Under the pieces are notes generated by a model. That model worked only from the letters and a program-made list of their open reading frames with translations. It did not search any database and had not been told where the DNA came from. Below, in pieces: positions 42,831 through 51,394 of a stretch of 64,000 nucleotides of DNA. Origin of the DNA: RYN-230 sp963718305 (GTDB taxonomy: Bacteria; Actinomycetota; Actinomycetes; Streptosporangiales; Streptosporangiaceae); contig CAVQZG010000005.1 in assembly GCA_963718305.1 (NCBI GenBank), positions 62,001 through 126,000 of the forward strand. Reading direction: 5' to 3'. The first letter of the stretch is position 1. Each line of letters opens with the position of its first letter. The translations under genes were made by a program, and so were the position numbers.

Positions 42831-42989
42831 CCGCGCCCGCCTGACCCGCGCGGTGCCCTTCCTGACCCGCGCCCCCGCCGTCCAGCCCAACCTGCGGAGC
42901 CGATCAACCCTGCCCTGCCGGCCTGCGTCTTCCCAGGTGGGGCGGCCTATGGGGCCGCCATCATCAAGGGGGACATTCATGCTGTTTCC

Positions 42990-43286
42990 GTGAGTACCGT
43001 CTGCCGGGCCGCCGTGGTCCTGGCGGTCGGCTGCGCCACCGCGCTGACCGCGACGGCTGCCTCGGCGGCCCCGACCACCCCCGCGCACTCCGCGCGGCCG
43101 GCGGTCATCCCGACCTGCGCCCGGGCCAACCTGAAGTTCCACGTGAGCCAGGGCAGCGGCGGCGCGGGCACCTTCACCTACCTGCTGAGGTTCACCAACA
43201 CCTCGCACCGCACCTGCTACCTGTTCGGGTTCCCGGGTGTCAGGGCGGTGAACCGGCACGGGCGGCCCGGGCCGCCCACCGGATGA
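42990..43286 (+). pseudogene. Truncated DUF4232 secreted protein
   Basis: This 98-residue remnant starts at GTG 42990. It has a signal peptide (AVVLAVGCATALTATAASAA) and the first half of DUF4232 (PTCARANLKFHVSQG, then TYLLRFTNTSHRTCYLFGFP and GVRAVNRHG). It stops 12 bases before miaA where full-length members continue for about 80 residues. The strongest ribosome binding site (AAGGGGG) serves an ATG at 42979 that runs into TGA after four codons, which overlaps the GTG. That suggests an additional frameshift at the start. Probably decaying; a leader function is less likely. Confidence 0.6.
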
Positions 43287-43298
43287 CAGACTGTCGTG

Positions 43299-44303
43299 AT
43301 GGCAGATCCGGTGATCGCGGTGCTCGGACCTACCGCGGCGGGCAAGTCCGATCTCGCGCTGCGGCTGGCCGGTGAGCTCGGCGGTGAGATCATCAACGCC
43401 GACTCCATGCAGCTGTACCGGGGCATGGACATCGGCACGGCCAAGCTCACCGTCGCCCAGCGCCAGGGCATCCCGCATCATCTGCTCGACGTGTGGGACG
43501 TCCGGTACCCCGCGAACGTGGCCGAATACCAGCGGATGGCCCGGGACACCATCGCCGAGGTCTCCAGCCGCGGCCGGGTGCCCATCCTGGTCGGCGGCTC
43601 CGGGCTGTACCTGCGGGCCGCCCTGGACGACCTGAACTTCCCCGGCACCGACCCCGCGGTACGGGAGCGCCTTGAGGCCGAACTGGCCGCGCGGGGCCCG
43701 GCCGAGCTGCACGCGAGGCTGGCCGCGCTCGATCCCGGCGCGGCCGCGGGCATCCTGCCCAGCAACGGCCGCCGGATCGTCCGCGCGCTGGAGGTCATCG
43801 AACTGTCCGGGCAGCCGTTCACCGCGACGCTGCCACGCTATGAGTCGCTGTACCCCGCGGTGCAGATCGGGCTGCGGGTCAGCCGCGGCGAGCTGGACCG
43901 CCGGATCGCCGTCCGGGTGGCGCACATGTGGCGGGCCGGCCTGGTGGACGAGGTGCGAGGCCTGGAGCGGGCGGGGCTGCGCGAGGGCCGGACGGCCAGC
44001 CAGGCGCTCGGCTACGCGCAGGTGCTGCGGTTGCTGGCGGGGGAGTGGGACGAGGACGAGGCCCGCGAGCAGACCGTCAAGGCGACCCGGCGGTTCGCCC
44101 GCCGCCAGGAGTCGTGGTTCCGCCGCGACCCCCGGGTGTTCTGGCTGGACGCCGGTCCCGGCGCGGACCTGCCGGCCGAGGCACTGGCTACCATCGAGAG
44201 ATGCCAGCCGCCCAGGAGCCACTCACCGAGCGCCAGTTCACCGAGCACGAATTTAGCCAGCGCGAGTTCGCCAAGGGCCACGGCACCGAGAACGACTTCG
44301 TGA
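43299..44303 (+). CDS. miaA: tRNA dimethylallyltransferase MiaA
   Basis: This 334-residue enzyme transfers the dimethylallyl group of DMAPP to N6 of A37 in tRNAs reading UNN codons. The P-loop is VLGPTAAGKSDLALRLA, followed by INADSMQLYRGMDIGTAK, GIPHHLLDVWDVRYPANVAE, ILVGGSGLYLRAALD and the C-terminal ATRRFARRQESWFRRD. The ATG at 43299 is used (a GTG immediately before is possible). The last 35 residues (SHSPSASSPSTNLASASS) are a low-complexity tail created where the gene runs 103 bases into dapF. Confidence 0.95.
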   Translation: MADPVIAVLGPTAAGKSDLALRLAGELGGEIINADSMQLYRGMDIGTAKLTVAQRQGIPHHLLDVWDVRYPANVAEYQRMARDTIAEVSSRGRVPILVGGSGLYLRAALDDLNFPGTDPAVRERLEAELAARGPAELHARLAALDPGAAAGILPSNGRRIVRALEVIELSGQPFTATLPRYESLYPAVQIGLRVSRGELDRRIAVRVAHMWRAGLVDEVRGLERAGLREGRTASQALGYAQVLRLLAGEWDEDEAREQTVKATRRFARRQESWFRRDPRVFWLDAGPGADLPAEALATIERCQPPRSHSPSASSPSTNLASASSPRATAPRTTS

Positions 44304-45106
44304 TCCTGCCCGATCCCCACGGCGAGCATGAGCTCACCCCGGCCGCCGCCGCGCGGCTGTGCGACCGCCGGGCCGGGATCGGGGCGGACGGCGTGCTGCG
44401 GGTGGTCCGTACCGCCGTGCTCCCCGGCCCCGTGCTGACCGGCTCCGGGGGCACCGGCCCGGCAGAATGGTTCATGGACTACCGCAACGCCGACGGCAGC
44501 CTCGCCGAGATGTGCGGTAACGGCATCCGCGTGTTCGCCCGCTACCTGCTGGAGCACGGCCTGGCCACCGGGCCGTCGTTCGCGGTGGCGACCCGGTCCG
44601 GGATCCGCCAGGTCCGCGCGGAACCGGACGGCCAGATCACCGTGGACATGGGCCCGGTCACCGTCCTCGGCCCGGGACGGGCGGTGATCGGCGGCGTGCT
44701 CCGGGACGGCCTGCGGGTCAGCGTCGGCAACCCGCACCTGGCCTGCCTGGTGGACGACGCGCTGGACAAGTTCGACCTGGCCGCGCCGCCCGGCCTGGAC
44801 CCGGCGGACTTCCCGGACGGCGGCAACGTGGAACTGATCCGCCGGACCGGGCCGGACGCCATCAGCCTGCGGGTGCACGAGCGGGGCTCGGGCGAAACGC
44901 GCTCCTGTGGTACCGGCGCGGTCGCGGCTGCGGCAGCAGCCGCTGCTCTCTCCTCCGCAACGAAAACCGTCCCCCGCCGGTGGCACGTCACGGTGCCGGG
45001 GGGTGAGCTGCTGGTGACACTGGAGGCCGGGACCAGCTGGCTGACCGGGCCTGCGGTGATCGTGGCCGAGGGGGAGCTCGACCCGGACTGGCTGGCCGCC
45101 CGCTAG
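44201..45106 (+). CDS. dapF: Diaminopimelate epimerase DapF
   Basis: This 301-residue enzyme converts LL- to meso-diaminopimelate for lysine and peptidoglycan synthesis. Its catalytic cysteines are visible in EMCGNGIRVFARYLLEHG and SGETRSCGTGAVAAA. The core starts KGHGTENDFVILPDP. No start codon lies closer than ATG 44201, so the protein carries a 25-residue N-terminal extension with the repeat ERQFT-EHEFS-QREFA. The gene overlaps miaA by 103 bases. Its stop shares CTAG with the convergent glcF stop. Confidence 0.95.
   Translation: MPAAQEPLTERQFTEHEFSQREFAKGHGTENDFVILPDPHGEHELTPAAAARLCDRRAGIGADGVLRVVRTAVLPGPVLTGSGGTGPAEWFMDYRNADGSLAEMCGNGIRVFARYLLEHGLATGPSFAVATRSGIRQVRAEPDGQITVDMGPVTVLGPGRAVIGGVLRDGLRVSVGNPHLACLVDDALDKFDLAAPPGLDPADFPDGGNVELIRRTGPDAISLRVHERGSGETRSCGTGAVAAAAAAAALSSATKTVPRRWHVTVPGGELLVTLEAGTSWLTGPAVIVAEGELDPDWLAAR
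44228..44272. repeat. Three 15-bp repeats in the miaA/dapF overlap
   Basis: Units GAGCGCCAGTTCACC, GAGCACGAATTTAGC and CAGCGCGAGTTCGCC encode ERQFT-EHEFS-QREFA in DapF and Ser/Pro/Ala repeats in the MiaA tail. They lengthen both proteins at once. Confidence 0.7.
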
Positions 45107-46542
45107 TCGGGGACGCCGGTTCCGGGGGCCGGGTCGCCGGTCCCGGCGCGGCCGGTCAGCTCGGACACCGGGGCGCCGCGAAGCGACGCGTCCAGCACCT
45201 CGGCGATGTGCGCCATGGCGGGCGGACTCTGCGACCCGGCCGCCGCCATCGCCGCGCTGATCTGCAGGCTGCACCCGGGGTTGGCCGAGATGACCAGCGG
45301 CGCCCCGGTGGCCAGCACCGAGGCCGCCTTGCGGGCGCCCAGCTCGCCCGCGGCCTCGGGCTGGAGCAGGTTGTACACGCCGGCCGAGCCGCAGCAGGTC
45401 CCCGGGTCGGCCGGCTCGACCAGCTCCAGCCCGGGAATCCCGCGGAGCAGGTCACGGGGCTGGCGCCGGATGCCCTGCGCGTGCCCCAGGTGACAGGCCT
45501 CGTGATAGACCGCGGTGACCGGGAGCGGGTGCCGCACCGCCCGCGGGCCGCCGTCAGCGGCCAGCTCGGCGAGGAACTCGCTGAGGTCACGGACCGTGCC
45601 GGTGAAGCGCTTGGCCCGCTGCGCCTCATCGCCATCCCCCCCGAAGAGGTGGGTGTACTCCTTCATGGCCGAGCCGCAGCCTGCCGAGTTCACCACGACC
45701 ACGTCCACCCCGGCGTCCTCGAACGCGGTCATGGTCCGCCGGGCGAACCCGGCGGCCTCGGTGGCCCGGCCGCTGTGCAGGGACAGGGCGCCACAGCAGC
45801 CCTGCTTGCGCGGGATGACGACGTCGCATCCTTCGGCGGCCAGGATCCGCACGGTCGCCTCGTTCACGCCGGGGAAGAACACCTGCTGCACGCACCCGGT
45901 GAGCAGGCCGACCACCGCCCGCCGCGGCCCCTGCGCGGGCACCCGGCGGGCCAGGGAGGTGCGGTGCCCCCGGGGCGGCGAGGGCGCCACCCGGAGGGAC
46001 GCGACCAGCTCAGGGGCGAGCCGGGCGGCCAGCCGGCTGCCCTCGATCCGCCGCATCACCCCGGTGCGCTGGGCGGCCCGCAGCGGGCGGGTCAGCATCC
46101 GGAGCCGCGCGGGGTAGGGGAACGTCGCGAAGATCGCCGCGCGGGCGGCCCGCTCGCGCGGCGAGCGGGGCGGCAGCGGCGCCGGGGCCGGGCTGCCCGG
46201 AGGCTCCTCGGCCCAGCCGCGCGCCGCCTCGATGAGCCGGTCGTAGTGCACCCCGGAGGGGCAGGCCGGCACGCAGGCCATGCAGCCGAGGCAGCGGTCC
46301 AGGTGGGTGGCGGCGGCCTCGCTGGCTATCGTCCCGCCGGCCACTGTCTCGCCGGTCACTGTCTCGCCGGCCGCGGCCCCGTCCAGGATCTGGGTGATCA
46401 GGTGGATCCGCCCGCGCGGCGAGTCCATCTCCTCGCCCCACAGCTGGTAGGTGGGGCACACGGGCAGGCAGAAGCCGCAGTGCACGCAGTCGGACGCCAG
46501 CGCGCGCAGCTCGCCGGACGGGTCCAGGGGCGACGTGCTCAT
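45103..46542 (-). CDS. glcF: Glycolate oxidase iron-sulfur subunit (GlcF-like)
   Basis: This 479-residue protein starts at ATG 46542. Two 4Fe-4S motifs lie in the first 110 residues: CVHCGFCLPVCPTY and CLGCMACVPACPSG. Two CCG domains follow, seen as KQGCCGALSLHSGRATEAAG and GTCCGSAGVYNLLQPEAAGE with YHEACHLGHAQGIRRQP. It passes electrons from the flavin subunits to the membrane quinone pool. It is the last gene of aceB-glcD-glcE-glcF. The loop between the clusters carries the repeat GETVT-GETVA-GGTIA. Its stop overlaps the dapF stop in CTAG. Confidence 0.9.
   Translation of the reverse strand: MSTSPLDPSGELRALASDCVHCGFCLPVCPTYQLWGEEMDSPRGRIHLITQILDGAAAGETVTGETVAGGTIASEAAATHLDRCLGCMACVPACPSGVHYDRLIEAARGWAEEPPGSPAPAPLPPRSPRERAARAAIFATFPYPARLRMLTRPLRAAQRTGVMRRIEGSRLAARLAPELVASLRVAPSPPRGHRTSLARRVPAQGPRRAVVGLLTGCVQQVFFPGVNEATVRILAAEGCDVVIPRKQGCCGALSLHSGRATEAAGFARRTMTAFEDAGVDVVVVNSAGCGSAMKEYTHLFGGDGDEAQRAKRFTGTVRDLSEFLAELAADGGPRAVRHPLPVTAVYHEACHLGHAQGIRRQPRDLLRGIPGLELVEPADPGTCCGSAGVYNLLQPEAAGELGARKAASVLATGAPLVISANPGCSLQISAAMAAAGSQSPPAMAHIAEVLDASLRGAPVSELTGRAGTGDPAPGTGVPD
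46324..46368. repeat. Three in-frame 15-bp repeats in glcF
   Basis: Units GGCTATCGTCCCGCC, GGCCACTGTCTCGCC and GGTCACTGTCTCGCC (+ strand) encode the loop between the two iron-sulfur motifs of GlcF. Confidence 0.75.
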
Positions 46543-46559
46543 TCGGATCCCTCCCGCAC

Positions 46560-47898
46560 TCAGATCCCTCCGGCGAACCGGCCGGGCGCCATCAGGTGTC
46601 CCGGGTCGAACTGGTCCTTCAGCGCCCGCATCAGGCCGAGCGAGGGCACCGGGCCCCACATGTCGATCAGGGCCTGCACGGCGGCCGGGGCCCGGACCAC
46701 CACGGCGCTGGCCCGGGCCGGAGGTCCCTCTCCGCCCGCGAGCCCCGGTTCCAGGTCCCGGGCGAGACGCTCACGCAGCCCGGCCAGGAACCCGGCGACC
46801 GCCTCCGGGTCGGCGCTCCCGGGGACCGCGGCGTGCAGCACACCCGCGGCGGCCGAGCCGGCCACGGCCGGGTCCAGCCCGGCCTCCTGCCCCGCGGCGT
46901 CCACCGCGTCCAGCACGCCGGGCAGGGCCGCGGCCCAGAAGCCGATCTGGATCAGCGTGCTGCCCTCCCGGGCGGCGGCCCCGGACCCGGGGGTCGCGGG
47001 CCCCGCACCCCACCAGGGCGGCGCGGCGTCCAGGGTCGCGGTGCCCGCCCCGAGCACCCCGCGCATCAGCGAGGCCCGCTCGGACAGCCCGCCGGGATCG
47101 CCTTCCAGCAGCACCGCCACCCGCACCAGGCCATCCCGGGCCGGCCGGTCGATCTCGATCGCCACCGGGGCCAGGTCGGACCCGGCGGCCGCCGCGACGC
47201 CCTCGGCCGCCGCGGCCGGATCGGCATAGCCCGCAGTGACGAACGCGGTCGCGGCGGGCAGCGGGTGCAGCCGGAAGATGGCCTCGGTGATCAGGCCGAG
47301 CGTCCCCTGCGAGCCGGCGTACAGCTTGCCGAGGTCGTACCCGGCCACGTTCTTGACCACCTTGCCGCCGGATTTGGTCACGGTCCCGTCCGGGCGGATG
47401 ACGGTGATCCCGATGAGCAGGTCACGGGGGGTGCCGTAGCGCAGCCTCCGCGGCCCGGCGGCGCCCGTGGCGAGCACGCCGCCGACCGTGGGCGAGCTGG
47501 CCTGGCCACCGTGGCCGGGGCCGGGCGGGACATCCAGGGCGAGCTGCTGCCGGGCGGTGGCCAGCACCGCGGCCAGCTGGTCCATGGTCACGCCGGCCTG
47601 CGCCCGGACCACCAGGTCGCCCGCGGCGTGCTCGATCACCCGGTCCAGCCGCAGGGTGTCGATGACCAGATCGAGGCGGTGCGGCGGGACGCCCCAGGAC
47701 ACGCCTGGTCCCGCTGCCTCGCGGCACCACCGCGAGCTCGTGCTCGGCCGCCGCGGCCAGCAGGGCGCTGGCCTCGCCGGTATCGGCGGGGGACGCGACC
47801 CAGGGCGGGGTCAGGCCGCCTACCGCGTCCCACGGGCCGCCCGGCCGCACCGCCTGGCAGGCCCGGGCCAGCGACCCGGGCACCGACGCTGGGCTCAA
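46560..47898 (-). pseudogene. glcE: Glycolate oxidase FAD-binding subunit (GlcE-like), frameshifted
   Basis: The first 65 residues (TGEASALLAAAAEHELAVVP, RGSGTR) read in one frame from a TTG at 47898 or GTG at 47883. The remainder, from SWGVPPHRLDLVIDTLRLDR to the stop at 46560, is one base out of phase. The break is at about 47696-47706, where four bases stand in place of three between ACCAGG and TCCTGG. The FAD_binding_4 fold is otherwise intact (SPTVGGVLATGAAGPRRLRY, KNVAGYDLGKLYAGSQGTLG). A start at 47702 would yield 380 residues lacking the first FAD strand. Sequencing error or a recent lesion are both possible. Confidence 0.8.
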
Positions 47899-47912
47899 AA
47901 CTGCTCCACGGT

Positions 47913-48008
47913 GCTAGTCAGGTTTGCTCCGCAACGGCTAGTCAGGGTTGTTTTGCAACGGCTAGTCAGGGTTGTTCCGCAACGGCTAGTCAAAATTGCT
48001 CCGCAAGG
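47913..48008. repeat. Four 24-bp tandem repeats containing the glcD stop codon
   Basis: Units begin GCTAGTCA and end TCCGCAACG or close variants, at 47913, 47937, 47961 and 47985. The right-hand unit holds the glcD stop: on the minus strand each unit reads GCGGAGCAATTTTGACTAG or a variant, so the last codons plus TGA and TAG are repeated downstream. A degenerate fifth copy (47891-47912) supplies the GGAG and TTGAG of the presumed glcE start. Confidence 0.9.
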
Positions 48009-49447
48009 CCCGCGGCGACCGCCGGGTGCACCCCGCGGCGCGGGCCGGGAACCTCACCGCACAGCCGCGGGGTGGGGAAGATCTTCCCTGGGTTGCACAG
48101 CCCCGCCGGGTCGAACGCGCAGCGGAGCAGTTGCATGGTGTCCAGATCCTCCCGGGTGAACATCTTCGTCATGTACCTGGACTTGTCCGTCCCCACGCCG
48201 TGCTCCCCGGTGATGGAGCCGCCGTGCTCGATGCACAGGTCCAGGATGGCCCCGGACACCTCCTCGGCCCGGGCTTCCTCCCCAGGCGTGGCGTCGTTGT
48301 ACAGGACCAGCGGATGCAGGTTGCCGTCGCCCGCGTGGAACACGTTGGCCACCCGGATCCCGGACGCGGCCCCCAGGGCGGCGATCTTGTCCAGCACCTC
48401 GCCCAGCGCCGTGCGCGGCACCACCCCGTCCTGGACCAGGTAGGCCGGGGAAATGCGGCCCACCGCGGCGAACGCGGACTTGCGCCCGGCCCAGATCGCG
48501 GCGCGCTCTGCCGGGTCATCCGCCTCCCGGATCTCGGTGCAGCCCGCCTGCCGGCACAGCTCCCGTACCGCCGCGCTGTCCCGGCGCACATCGGCCTCGG
48601 GCCCGTCCAGCTCCACGACCAGGACCGCCCCGGCGCCCGCCGGGTAGTTGCAGGCCACCGCGGCCTCGGCGGCCTCGATGGCCAGCGCGTCCATCATCTC
48701 GATGGCGGCGGGCAGGATGCCCGCCCCGATGATCCCGGACACCGCGGCCCCGCCCGCGCCGGTGGTCTCGAACGAGGCCAGCAGCGTGGTGATGACCTGC
48801 GGGATCCTGGTCAGCTTGACCACGATCTTGGTCACGATGCCGAGCGTGCCTTCCGAGCCGGTGAACATGCCGACCAGGTCGTAGCCGGGAGCGGCCCCGG
48901 TCCCGTCCCCGAGCCAGGTCAGTTCCCCCTCCGGGGTGACGATCTGCAGGCCGGTCACGTGGTGCACGGTGAAGCCATGCTTGAGGCAGTGCGCGCCGCC
49001 GGAGTTCTCCGCCACGTTGCCGCCCACCGAGCAGATCACCTGGCTGGAGGGGTCCGGGGCGTAGAAGTAGCCGTACGGCCGGGCGGCGGTGCTGACCGCC
49101 AGGTTGGTGACGCCCGGTTCCACGATCGCCCGCTGGCTGACCGGGTCGATCGCGATGATCCGGCGCATCCGCGAGGTCACGATGAGCACGCCGTCCGTGC
49201 GCGGCAGGGCCCCGCCGGACAGGCCGGTGCCCGAGCCCCGCGCCACGAAGGGCACCCGGGCCCGGGCACACTCGGTGACGATCGCCGCCACCTGCTCCGC
49301 CGTCTCCGGCAGTACCACGAGGCCGGGGGCGGCACGGTGCGAGGTAAGCCCGTCGCACTCGTAAGTACGCAGCTCGGCAGGATCCGACACGACCCCGCCC
49401 GGCCCGCAGATCTCGGTCATCCGGGGCACCATCGCCTGGACCGTCAT
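47990..49447 (-). CDS. glcD: Glycolate oxidase subunit GlcD (FAD-linked oxidase)
   Basis: This 485-residue flavoprotein oxidises glycolate or another 2-hydroxy acid. The ATG at 49447 follows GGAGG. The FAD_binding_4 domain has VPFVARGSGTGLSGGALPRT, ICSVGGNVAENSGGAHCLKH and MFTGSEGTLGIVTKIVVKL. The C-terminal FAD-oxidase domain has VFHAGDGNLHPLVLYND and GGSITGEHGVGTDKSRYMTK, with the active-site His. It sits downstream of malate synthase, so glyoxylate formed from glycolate would be condensed with acetyl-CoA. The last residues LAEQF derive from the repeated 24-bp unit. Confidence 0.92.
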   Translation of the reverse strand: MTVQAMVPRMTEICGPGGVVSDPAELRTYECDGLTSHRAAPGLVVLPETAEQVAAIVTECARARVPFVARGSGTGLSGGALPRTDGVLIVTSRMRRIIAIDPVSQRAIVEPGVTNLAVSTAARPYGYFYAPDPSSQVICSVGGNVAENSGGAHCLKHGFTVHHVTGLQIVTPEGELTWLGDGTGAAPGYDLVGMFTGSEGTLGIVTKIVVKLTRIPQVITTLLASFETTGAGGAAVSGIIGAGILPAAIEMMDALAIEAAEAAVACNYPAGAGAVLVVELDGPEADVRRDSAAVRELCRQAGCTEIREADDPAERAAIWAGRKSAFAAVGRISPAYLVQDGVVPRTALGEVLDKIAALGAASGIRVANVFHAGDGNLHPLVLYNDATPGEEARAEEVSGAILDLCIEHGGSITGEHGVGTDKSRYMTKMFTREDLDTMQLLRCAFDPAGLCNPGKIFPTPRLCGEVPGPRRGVHPAVAAGLAEQF

Positions 49448-49517
49448 CCTGCCTCCACACTCCTGCCTTACTCTCCAGGGTGCCTCTTGGCGGGCCGCTA
49501 GTCCACGATGAGCGCCG

Positions 49518-49602
49518 GCTACGGCATCTCCGCTTGGTCTCTCCCGGGAACTGCTACGGCATCTCCGCTCGTCCTTCCCAGGAGCTGCTACGGCATCTCC
49601 TC
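49518..49602. repeat. 34/35-bp repeats containing the malate synthase stop codon
   Basis: Units starting GCTACGGCATCTCC lie at 49518 (35 bp), 49553 (34 bp) and 49587 (partial). The third is the true 3' end of the malate synthase gene (minus strand GAGATGCCGTAGC, encoding EMP-stop). Two further copies of this stop region lie downstream in the 140-base gap before glcD. Confidence 0.85.
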
Positions 49603-51189
49603 GTAGGCGGGCAGGGTGAGGAAGTCCGCGTAGTCGTCGGCCAGGGCGACCGCGCTGAACAACGCGGACGCCTGCTCGAACCGGGGTGCGTCGAAGGCCG
49701 CGCCGGCCGCCACCTGGATGGCCGCCGACTCCTCGCCGATGATCCGCTCGGCGAGATCCTGGGTCACCAGCTGGCCGTCGTCCAGCCGGACGCCGTTGTG
49801 GATCCACTGCCAGACCTGGGATCGGGAGATCTCGGCCGTCGCCGCGTCCTCCATCAGGTTGAAGATCGCCACCGCCCCATTCCCGCCCAGCCAGGACGTG
49901 AGGTACTGGAGCCCGACGCTGATGTTGTTGCGCAGTCCCGCCTCGGTAATGGTTCCGGGGGTCTTGCTCACCGCGAGCAGGTCCGCGGCAGACACGCTGA
50001 CGTCGTCCCGCTGCCGGGAGAGCTGGTTGGGGCGGTCACCCAGGGCGGCGTCGAACACCTCGCGGCAGAGCGGCACCAGATCGGGGTGGGCCACCCAGGA
50101 GCCGTCGAACCCGTCCCCCGACTCACGCGTCTTGTCCTCGCGCACCTTGCCCAGCGCCACCGCGTTCACCTCGGGGTCGCGCCGGCTCGGGATGAACGCC
50201 GCCATCCCGCCCATGGCGTGCGCGCCCCGCCGGTGGCAGGTCTTCACCAGGAGCTCTGTGTACGCGCGCATGAACGGGGCGGTCATCGTCACCGAGTTGC
50301 GCTCAGGCAGCACGAATTCCTGTCCCCGGCTGCGGAACTTCTTGATCACGCTGAACAGGTAGTCCCAGCGGCCCGCGTTCAGCCCGGCGCTGTGGTCCCG
50401 CAGCTCGTAGAGGATCTCCTCCATCTCGAACGCGGCCGGGATGGTCTCGATCAGCACCGTGGCCCGGATCGTGCCGCGCGGGATGCCCAGACTGTCCTGG
50501 GCCAGGTTGAAGGCGTCGTTCCAGAGCCGGGCCTCCAGATGGCTCTCGATCTTGGGCAGGTAGAAGTAGGGGCCGGATCCCTTCTCCAGCTGGCGGCGTG
50601 CGCAATGGAAGAAGTACAGCGCGAAGTCGAACAGGCTCCCGGACACCCGCTGACCGTCCACCAGCAGGTGCTTCTCGTCCAGGTGCCAGCCGCGCGGCCG
50701 GACCACGATGGTGGCCAGGTCTGCGTCCGGGCCCAGCTGGTAGGACTTGCCTTCCTCGCTGGTGAAGTCGAGGGTCCGGTCCAGCGCGCCGATCAGGTTG
50801 AGCTGGCCGGAGACCATGTTTTCCCAGAGCGGGGTGTTCGCGTCCTCGAAGTCGGCGAGCCACACCTTGGCGCCGGAGTTCAGCGCGTTGATGGTCATCT
50901 TCCGGTCGGTCGGGCCGGTGATCTCGACCCGCCGGTCCACCAGGCCCGGGGCCGGTGCGGCGACCCGCCACCCGGAGTCATCCCGGACCGCCTGGGTCGC
51001 GGCCAGGAAGTCCAGCGTCGCCCCGGCTGAGAGCTCTTGCTGCCGGGCCGCGCGGGCCGCCAGCAACTCCGTGCGCCGCCCGCCCAGCTCCCGGTGCAGC
51101 GCGGCGACCAGGCCGACCGCCTCGGGGGTGAGAACCTCGTCGAACCGGTCCCCCTTCGGACCGGTGATCTCCACACCGTCGGTGGCCAT
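49588..51189 (-). CDS. aceB: Malate synthase A
   Basis: This 533-residue enzyme condenses glyoxylate with acetyl-CoA to malate. The ATG at 51189 has GGGAGGAG six bases upstream. Signature segments are VWLADFEDANTPLWENMVSG, IVVRPRGWHLDEKHLLVDG, PYFYLPKIESHLEARLWN, ATVLIETIPAAFEMEEILYE and HAMGGMAAFIPSRRDPEVNA. The length is that of the A isoform. No isocitrate lyase is nearby; with glcDEF downstream the block looks like a glycolate-to-malate route. Confidence 0.95.
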   Translation of the reverse strand: MATDGVEITGPKGDRFDEVLTPEAVGLVAALHRELGGRRTELLAARAARQQELSAGATLDFLAATQAVRDDSGWRVAAPAPGLVDRRVEITGPTDRKMTINALNSGAKVWLADFEDANTPLWENMVSGQLNLIGALDRTLDFTSEEGKSYQLGPDADLATIVVRPRGWHLDEKHLLVDGQRVSGSLFDFALYFFHCARRQLEKGSGPYFYLPKIESHLEARLWNDAFNLAQDSLGIPRGTIRATVLIETIPAAFEMEEILYELRDHSAGLNAGRWDYLFSVIKKFRSRGQEFVLPERNSVTMTAPFMRAYTELLVKTCHRRGAHAMGGMAAFIPSRRDPEVNAVALGKVREDKTRESGDGFDGSWVAHPDLVPLCREVFDAALGDRPNQLSRQRDDVSVSAADLLAVSKTPGTITEAGLRNNISVGLQYLTSWLGGNGAVAIFNLMEDAATAEISRSQVWQWIHNGVRLDDGQLVTQDLAERIIGEESAAIQVAAGAAFDAPRFEQASALFSAVALADDYADFLTLPAYEEMP

Positions 51190-51394
51190 GCCGTGCTCCT
51201 CCCAGGTCATCCGGCGCCTGCCGTTACCGGGCATGTTACTGGGTGGTAATGACCCGGGGGGCGCCGGTCCTGTGCTTCGTAACACCGCACCGGGGCGCCG
51301 GTCAAAGTGTTCCCGGACACATCCCGGGCACAACCTGCGCCGCGCGGGTGTTTATTCAGAGCAGGATTTATTCAGATGAGCGTATCCCGGAGGC

